Assembly (NCBI GenBank): GCA_024760905.1 | Contig: CM045737.1 | Span: 19,505,848 to 19,569,847, forward strand | DNA length: 64,000 nucleotides | Direction of reading: 5' to 3' | Origin: Plotosus lineatus | Lineage: Eukaryota > Chordata > Actinopteri > Siluriformes > Plotosidae | Part shown: in pieces, positions 57,476-64,000 of the stretch | How the letters are laid out: every line of letters begins with the position of its first letter | Numbering within the stretch: position 1 is the stretch's first letter | Translations under genes and position numbers: made by a program | Notes under the pieces: model-generated | Seen by the model: the letters and a program-made list of their open reading frames with translations, nothing else | Told to the model about the DNA's origin: nothing | The model's database searches: none

Positions 57476-57699
57476 GATGTATGCAGGCTTAAGGTTTGAG
57501 AGAGTTCATCGAGTTCACTACCTTCAACCTGATAGTTAATTAATAGCAATGCAACTTTGGCCTTAGCAGTATTTAACTCTAGCCTGTGCAAAGAGTCCAT
57601 TACAATAGCTCAAGTTAGAGACTATTTTTAGTATGTGATTCGTGTCCAGAGCTTATGCAGAGCATGTGCATAAAAATGTAAATACCTGCAGTGCAAACA

Positions 57700-57808
<109 letters not shown>

Positions 57809-58039
57809 AGACTATAATTAGAAACACATGGGGACAGATATGCACTGCTGCACGCACAAAAACAAACTCTGACTGAAGGCTTGTTGAGGTTACATAAATG
57901 AGGCCGGCTAATATTCATGCACATAGATATACAACATGTCAGTAATATTTATCGAATGAAACAACAAATGCCTTTACAGTTTATGCTTTTCTAATTTACA
58001 AAAAGTGAAAGTGAAAAAGGAATGCATGTCATTTTACAG

Positions 58040-58093
58040 GTATACTAGACTCGTGCTGCAGCTCACTCCTGAAGGAGCTGTCCCGGTGAAGAA
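58040..58093 (+). CDS. plcb3: PLC-beta exon d (start of EF-hand region, 18 codons)
   Basis: This 54-nt exon follows acceptor ...attttacag and precedes a perfect donor gtaagt. Read with the carried-over bases it gives YTRLVLQLTPEGAVPVK, matching the family segment YTKLxLQxxxxGxIP(L/V)KN that opens the EF-hand region. It enters and leaves in phase 2; the last two bases (aa) join c of the next exon to make Asn, reproducing the conserved VKN. Confidence 0.9.
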
Positions 58094-59467
58094 GTAAGTA
58101 ACCCAGCTCAACCTGCGTATATAACATTTATTCGTTCACACAACTAGGTAACAGTTCCAACATTTGTCTGTGATTGCTGCTCATTTACTGAATATGCAAC
58201 AGATGCATGTGCAGTGAATGAAAATCATTTGATCACATCCGTTTAGCAATTTGTTTGGAATGTCATGCTGATCAAGCAAGCAAGAAAATAAAAAAAAAAA
58301 AACCTAAGTTCAGCCTAAAAATGTCCTTATTGGTCAAATGATATCTTTACAGAGAACTTCGGCATATATTAAAAGTGAATGAAAACTTTATGGAAATTTA
58401 GCTTTGCTTATGGTAGAGGTTATAATGTATGCTGTAGGCAGAGGTTTTTTTTGTTTGTTTTTGTTTTGTTTTTTTTTACCAAAAACCTGATTATTTATTA
58501 TTTTTGATTGTTTGCAAGAATTTGAAAGAACATGGTAACATACAAGGTCTTCTTTCAGACAATCTCTTCTTTAATATGACCGAAAATAAGAATAACAGAA
58601 AAATAAAGAAAATCTATACAGACGCTCCACGACTTAGGTTTTTCATTGGTTCTGGACGGCCGAACGTAAGTTGAAAGTGAACGTAAGTTACTACAGTGAC
58701 GTATGACACTCATACTGTACTATACATCCATAAATACCATTACCGTGTCTCATAAAACACCCCTAAATCAATTATTATAAACATAACATTGAAAAATAAT
58801 ATCAAATATATAAAATAATATCAACATTAATTTCAAATAAATTAAATTCAAGCAAAATAATTTCAAATAGATTAATTTTAATCAAATTCACGAATCAAAT
58901 ATCAAATACAGTATCAAATATAACCTTTAGCATTCTCTATGATGTGATCTTTCTGCTTGTAAATGGTTCCGATGGTCGACGGATGGTCACTTCACATGAA
59001 GCAGAGCTGAGTCACATTACATGAAGCTGAGCCGAGTCATTTTATATGAAGCTTAAAACAGCCAATCAACGCTTGCAATATGTGAGGCGCTCAAAACCGA
59101 AAGTAGTTTACTTTTTTGTGCTTGAGACAAAACGCGGGTTATACGGACTCCCGGTCTTTCAAGTGAGCAAGGGCGCCATTGAATACTGGTTTAGTACTCA
59201 GCCTGCACTGATGTGAATCACCAGCAGAGCGGAGAGTTCTCTTTCTTTTCTGGATTAGGGTTTTGATTCATTTTACAACTCTTTTTGCTTAACTGAGTAT
59301 GCATGGTAGATTGCGCCGATCCGAGCAGATAGTTAATTCATCTCTGTGTATGAGACTTACACCCATGCTAGTAGGCTTACGCTTCTGACCAACCATATTT
59401 GCTTAGGGTTACAAAAGTCTGCAAAACAGTGTAAACACAAAGGGGACAGAAACGACGTCTTAATACA

Positions 59468-59469
<2 letters not shown>

Positions 59470-59565
<96 letters not shown>
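59470..59565. repeat. (TA)n(GA)n microsatellite
   Basis: About 75 bases of TA repeat then about 21 of GA repeat, at the same place in D2 as the AT tract of D1. Confidence 0.97.
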
Positions 59566-59621
59566 TTTTCTGAGTAGATCCTTCCATAAGAGAGTGCTTA
59601 ATACTTTTTTGTAGAGCAAAT

Positions 59622-59818
59622 ATAAGTAAAAATAAAAGGACAGGACAAAGACTTTCTATTGAAACTTCATTTTCACTACAGATCTGTTTCGAGGGGTGGT
59701 GAAACCATCCTCTCTCTTCAGGTGATTACAGAAGATTCACCAGCCCATGAAACAAATCTGCAGTGAAAATGAAGTTTCAATAGAAAGTCTTTGTCCTGTC
59801 CTTTTATTTTTACTTATA
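59622..59818. repeat. Foldback: 69-bp arms, 58-bp loop
   Basis: Arm 59622-59690 (aagtaaaaataaaaggacag..ggacaaagactttctattga..cttcattttcact) is complementary to 59749-59818 with about two mismatches. The loop holds aaccatcctctctcttcagg. It would form a long stable hairpin; no other copy in the window. Confidence 0.9.
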
Positions 59819-59838
59819 TATATAAAATTATATATATA

Positions 59839-60627
59839 CAGTAAAACCTCCGCTGACGAACGCTTAAGCTCACGAACTTTTCGCCTCAAGAACATTAAAT
59901 TTGCGAGCATATTGTCTCTGCTGACGAACTAGTTTTCGGCGGACGAATCAAATCACGCGGTCGAACAGCGCCACGGTGGCGGCCACGAGAAGCTGACGCA
60001 CGCTCACGGCGTCACAGTTCGTCACCCCCTTTCTTTGAATGCGGAAGTGGTTTGTGTTTGTTAGACATTTTGGACCATATTGAGTGTACTTTTGCTATTA
60101 TGGGACCGAAAAAGACCCCACCACAGGCGGAGATCATTGAAAAACACGAACGAGGTGTGCGTTTGTGTGACTCAGCGTCCCAGTACCAGTACGCTAAGTC
60201 TACCATTGCTCCCATCCTTAAGAACAAGGAAGCTATTAAGGGTGCGTGTGTGGCTAAGGGTGTTTCCAAACAGTAGGCGTTTCCAAACTCTCCTTCCAAA
60301 CAGTAAGTCCCTCCCTCCCTCCTCCTCCCACTCCATTCCATCAAACCATGAAATTACCATCACAAAGGTAAATAAAATGACTTTATTATACAGTACAGTT
60401 TATTTCTTTAATTACAATACAATAGACATTTATTATACATAAAATAAGGTATATTTTTGTGTAGTTTTAAGGCTTATTTAGTAGAAAATTATGTTTTATG
60501 GGGACCTTGGAACGGATTATTCTCATTTTAATGGTTTCTTATGGGAAATAAATGTTCAGAAGACGAACTTTTCGCCTCACACACACTTTCTGGGAACCAA
60601 TTATGTTCGTGAGCAGAGGTATCACTG
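59839..60627 (+). mobile_element. Tigger-like element E, nested in D2
   Basis: Ends CAGTAAAACCTCCGCTGACG and complement of ..GTGAGCAGAGGTATCACTG, flanked by TA (59837-59838, 60628-60629). 789 bp. Keeps a transposase N-terminal fragment. Confidence 0.8.
60100..60276 (+). pseudogene. Tigger transposase N-terminal fragment (Psq/CENP-B HTH)
   Basis: 58 codons starting MGPKKTPPQ, then IIEKHERGVRLCDSASQY and KSTIAPILKNKEAIKG, ending in a stop. The spacing matches the CENP-B-type N-terminal helix-turn-helix of pogo/Tigger transposases (I I x x x E x G x x x x D x A x x Y ... S T I x x I L K x K E x I). The second DNA-binding domain and the DDE catalytic domain are gone. Confidence 0.75.
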
Positions 60628-60913
60628 TATAATGAACTGGGAAGAAGGAGGGGCACGTTCAGTCTGTCGTTTGTAAACAATGGACGCAGCGTCATTACGT
60701 CATTGCGTCATTACATCAATGTACTACGTAGGTACATCTAAACTCAAAATTTGACTTTTTTTTTTGGAACCACCCCCCCCCCCGCAAAATCGAAAAAACG
60801 TAAAACGGATAAACGTAAGTCGGGGAGTGTCTGTACACACATTTAATTCGATAGTGTTTGGGTCTGATGATGAAATTGGTAATGAAAATGAAATGTTTGA
60901 CAGTGATCTGTTA

Positions 60914-61608
60914 CAGTGATTTGTCGACTTCCGACTGCTTTTGGTTCCTGCAGAACGGTCGTAAATCGATCTGGTCATATGTTGACTTTCCATCCAAATA
61001 CACTCACGCCAAAAAAAACCAGTTGAATAAATCTCGCGCATTTAAATCTATACATCTATTTTCAATTCCACGTCACTGTGGCACGCAGTGGAGAGCCAAT
61101 CCTTTCTGTACTCCACTGTGTGGGCGGGTCCGATAGCTTCAAACTCCAATTTAATTGGATTATAACAACAGCCACAGACTGCGCATGTTGTTTGAGTAAA
61201 GAGATACATTTCCCTCGTTTTTATCTGCTCATTTCCACGAAGCCAAGCACAGCTGGCAAGCAAACACAAATGGACAGACTTGGGACACGCTTCCTGTCAC
61301 ATGAACACTGCAGCGTGTGAGTCCAATAAAATTAGAGTTTCAAGGTATCGGACCCGCCCACACAGAAAGGATTGGTTCTCCGCTGCGTGCCACAGTTGAA
61401 CGAGATGAATAGATTTGCTCTGAGCAGTTATAAAGTGAAGCTGCATCATCTCCTGCTTGGCCTTTTAAGATGCTGGCGCTGCCGGCAGCGCAAACAACTG
61501 TCGTACGCAACACTTGCACTGCACTGCCATGAATCATGCTTCACCACTTTTGCGGTCGTAAAGTCGATCAGACGTAACTCGCATAGATCGTAAGTCGACG
61601 ACTCACTG
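60914..61608. mobile_element. Tigger-like element J with internal foldback
   Basis: Ends CAGTGATTTGTCGACTTCCG and complement of ..CGTAAGTCGACGACTCACTG, flanked by TA (60912-60913, 61609-61610). 695 bp. Confidence 0.75.
61068..61402. repeat. Inverted repeat inside element J
   Basis: ctgtggcacgcagtggagag + ccaatcctttctgt..gtgggcgggtccgata (61076-61135) pairs with tatcggacccgcccacacag + aaaggattggttctccgctgcgtgccacag (61348-61396). The left arm has a 10-base insertion (actccactgt). Confidence 0.85.
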
Positions 61609-61687
61609 TATATGTTTTTCAGATTTAGGAAAAATTTAGTTTTCCCCATTTTTTAAATGCATTATTCCAATATATCGACTCAAAAAG

Positions 61688-62310
61688 TCAGTTTGTAACA
61701 TGGACAGAATGAATAGCCTTCTGTTCACTAATAATAGCTTCAGATAATAATTGTATAATTAGTTATGCTGTACCAATTGATTCTGTTTGACATGTTCAAT
61801 TTTTATTTATTATCTAAAGTCAGTAACTGCCAATCCATCAGTGATGGTAGGAACACAAGATACACCATGTAACATGTCACGTATGTATGTGTGTAGCATG
61901 TTACGGTGTTACGTATATCATCGATCCCATTTTAAGTCTGGTGCTTATTTAGAAATTTTGCCACACACATGCAAATTCTGTGATTCATTGTGCGGCACCT
62001 GTGCTTCAAATCCATGTGGTTATTGGACCTGTGGAGATCTTTGCAGAGGCTCAGCAGGAGGTTGAAATAATGAGGTCTTTCTCTTGTCACACAATTGGGA
62101 ATGAAAAAGGTGTAAACCAGGAAATATTTGAATTATTTCAAAAACTGTGTTCACGAAGTGTCCATATATGATATGATATTATCTCCCAGTCATGTACTAA
62201 ACATTTTGATGCAGTCATTCACAAATAAGCATGGACATGGAAATATTTATTCGAGTTTAAAGTTGGGACTTTTGGAAAATGTACCAGTTTCATGATCAGA
62301 CCTATATATA
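61688..62310 (-). repeat. Unnamed dispersed repeat K, copy 2
   Basis: Reverse-oriented match to 29429-30003 over about 600 bp, including tttgtaacatggacagaat, cagtaactgccaatccatcagtgatgg, gaaattttgccac, tggacctgtgg, tttctcttgtcaca and tgatatgatattatctcccagtcatg. In the conserved frame: CGYWTCGDLCRG (plus strand here). Ends beside tatatata. Confidence 0.7.
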
Positions 62311-62527
62311 TATAACACATTTTTATTTTTTTTATTTATTTTTTTGGTGTTTCACTATTTTATGTGTACATGTGGTGTGGAATTGATCATTCTGGTGATT
62401 AAAATAAAACTTTTTACAAGTAAACCAAAACTAGCAGACAGTAGAGTTTTGTACATTTGTCTTAATGAAAGATTTGTTGTGATGTTCTTGACTTTCCTAA
62501 GAAAGCTTTTTGTGTGTTCTGCTGTAG

Positions 62528-62603
62528 CATCTTCCGTATGTTTTCAGCAGACAGGAAGAGGGTTGAGAATGCGCTGGAGATCTGTGGTCTTCCATTTGGG
62601 AGA
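62528..62603 (+). CDS. plcb3: PLC-beta exon e (EF-hand region, 25 codons)
   Basis: This 76-nt exon follows acceptor ...ttctgctgtag and precedes donor gtaagc. After the completed Asn it encodes IFRMFSADRKRVENALE then ICGLPFGR. MFSADRKRVE(T/N)ALE is a signature of PLC-beta 1/2/3 (PLCB1 RLFSADRKRVETALE, PLCB3 KMFSADKKRVETALE). It ends in phase 0. The next expected exon (family: N-D/E-x-I-x-P-E-x-F) is not found before the window ends at 64000. Confidence 0.92.
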
Positions 62604-62822
62604 GTAAGCTCTGGTTTATGTCTGTCAGTGTTGTGGCGTTTGTTTACTGGCATTGAGATACTGTAATGAGTGAATGTATGATTATATAATTACAGTGTTC
62701 AGCTTTAGCTTTGTAGATTCATCATAAGCTGAAATTATTATGAGTGTTTATAGCCTATGGTTACATGTCTATATAATATATATTATATACACATATATTG
62801 GAATAGAATTTGAATCTGATTA

Positions 62823-63602
62823 CAGTCGGCCCTCTACTTACAAAATTAATCCGTTCCAGAGCCTTTTTCGTAAACTGGAGTTTTCGTAAGTAGTTCAATT
62901 GATAGGGGCAGTGGTGGTCTAGTGGTATAGGGCGCTGGATCGCTGATCCAAAGGTTGGGGGTTCGAGTCCCACTCTCCACAAGGTTGTCACTGTCCCCCC
63001 CAGTGCAGCTAACTGGGTTATCAAAGGCGGGCCATGTCTGTCACTGTCTATGGTGAGAGGCATGTAAAAGAACCATTGCTGACTTTCGTAAAGAGTAGCT
63101 GCAAAGTCGTCAGCGTGTTTCTGTCCCTTGCTAAAAAGGGTTGTGACAGGAAGGGCATCCGACGTAAAAACCTCTGCCAAATCAAACGTGCGAATCAGAT
63201 GATTTGCTGTGGCGACTCCCGAGTAAAAAAAAAAGGGAAAAAGCCGAAAGGAAGACAGACTTCACTTCGATTGATAACGGAGCCCACTTCTTCTTTTCGG
63301 TGTCACCTGGAATCACTCTCCTTCACGCATGTGACAAACATTAAGAATGGGTACAGTTCAGCTCCCTCCAAGACCAATGGAAGGCCAGTGGATGTTGGGA
63401 CAGCCAATAAGAGAGCAACTCGTGCATTGTTTGAATGGCGCATTTAATGTTTGAATGGCGCGTTTGAAATTTTTGAATGGTGCGTTTGGTGCTTTTCATA
63501 AGAAGAGGTTGTTTCATATACAGAGGACGAAAATTTAGGAAAATGTTTTTCGTAACCTGCATTTTTCGTATTCAGAGGTTTTCGTAAGTAGCGGGCCGAC
63601 TG
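62823..63602 (+). mobile_element. Tigger-like element B with SINE insertion
   Basis: Ends CAGTCGGCCCTCTACTTAC and complement of ..GTAAGTAGCGGGCCGACTG, flanked by TA (62821-62822, 63603-63604). CAGTCGGCCCTC-type ends resemble Tigger MITEs known in mammals. A family S SINE occupies 62905-63265. The interior (ttgaatggcgcgttt) is shared with family A. Confidence 0.78.
62905..63265 (+). mobile_element. SINE family S, full length in Tigger B
   Basis: Flanked by ttcaattgata (62894-62904) and ttcgattgata (63266-63276), 10 of 11 matching. A box tggtctagtgg and perfect B box ggttcgagtcc; body ggttgtgacaggaagggcatccgacgtaaaaacc; end ctgtggcgactcccgagtaa..agggaaaaagccgaaagga. 361 bp. Confidence 0.9.
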
Positions 63603-63604
63603 TA

Positions 63605-63766
63605 TCATTATTTGCTTGTGTTGGTTGTTGCAACTTTCAGGTAGGTAAATCAATCAAAGGTAAATGTATCAGCAGTGCTAATCCCTCTGCTCTGTCGTCA
63701 ATGCTGTGGTTTATATGTGTATGTGCTTTTGCCTCCTTTCACTGCATCAGCACATAAATGAAGATT

Positions 63767-63851
<85 letters not shown>

Positions 63852-64000
63852 GGATTCTATTAAGACAACTTTTTCCATCTTTGTGTTCTGTCCTCCCCTC
63901 TCCAACATATGGTACATCAAATAAAATTAAGCAATCTTTGACAGTGACAGAAGTAATTAATGGTTAAAATATTAATCCTATAGATCCCATTTAATTGCTC
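63605..64000. other. Start of next intron portion, microsatellite only
   Basis: Apart from the (GT)n tract at 63772-63850 nothing is recognised before the window ends. Confidence 0.5.
63772..63850. repeat. (TG)n microsatellite, 79 bases
   Basis: Perfect TG run. Confidence 0.98.

Larger units (their letters stand above)
58619..60833 (+). mobile_element. Tigger-like element D2 with nested insertions
   Basis: Ends CAGACGCTCCACGACTTAGG and complement of ..CGTAAGTCGGGGAGTGTCTG, flanked by TA (58617-58618, 60834-60835). Matches D1 from ggttctggacggccgaacgtaag to ggttacaaaagtctgcaaaac. A TA/GA microsatellite, a foldback and Tigger element E are inserted in it. Confidence 0.75.
58094..62527. other. 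4.4-kb intron of the PLC-beta gene
   Basis: Donor gtaagt, acceptor ttctgctgtag. Almost filled by nested Tigger-like elements and repeat K copy 2; 58100-58615 is AT-rich with nothing recognised. Confidence 0.85.

Noticed and set aside
62905..62985. Possible tRNA gene with good A and B boxes
   Set aside because: No cloverleaf acceptor stem can be completed, and the sequence continues into the SINE body; the same head occurs in several SINE copies.

Overview
The window is vertebrate nuclear DNA, almost certainly from a teleost fish. Genes are split by GT-AG introns. The intergenic and intronic DNA is packed with fish-type SINEs, RTE-like LINEs, pogo/Tigger-type and hAT-type DNA transposons and long CA/GT microsatellites. 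There is no operon-like structure.

One host gene can be supported. Five plus-strand exons (14555-14623, 48387-48527, 49732-49811, 58040-58093, 62528-62603) join without a break in reading frame into 140 codons of a phospholipase C beta, most like PLCB3 (PLCB1/3 subgroup). They cover the second half of the N-terminal PH domain and the start of the EF-hand region. The start codon, the catalytic X/Y barrel, the C2 domain and the C-terminal coiled coil lie outside the window. The four complete introns measure about 33.8, 1.2, 8.2 and 4.4 kb.

Everything else is intron, and most of the recognisable intron is mobile DNA. Eight copies of one RTE-like LINE (APE endonuclease plus reverse transcriptase) are present. 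Three are full length (7130-10273, 35249-38380, 53154-56270) and five are 5'-truncated. The copy at 35249-38380 is nearly intact and is broken mainly by one 4-base deletion. A tRNA-headed SINE (about 350 bp) has a body that looks like this LINE with its whole coding region removed, a 5'-UTR segment fused to the 3' end, and it probably uses the LINE machinery. A second tRNA-headed SINE family with a different tail is scattered throughout. Two copies combine the head of the first with the tail of the second.

At least six TIR families of pogo/Tigger-like elements with TA target duplications are present, several nested or carrying LINE or SINE insertions. One retains an open CENP-B/Psq-type helix-turn-helix fragment. 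There are also two hAT-type MITEs with near-intact 8-bp duplications, a piggyBac-like element at TTAA, a Tc1 transposase remnant, an L2-like LINE fragment inside an inverted duplication, and several foldback structures.

Layout: 1-14554 upstream intron with Tigger elements, a full LINE and a truncated LINE; 14624-48386 giant intron with four LINE copies, SINEs, a hAT MITE and a Tigger inverted duplication; 48528-49731 short intron; 49812-58039 intron with a hAT MITE and a 4.9-kb Tigger holding two LINEs; 58094-62527 intron with nested Tigger elements; 62604-64000 start of the next intron with a Tigger carrying a SINE. Element names are by recognition of sequence features only; no database was searched.
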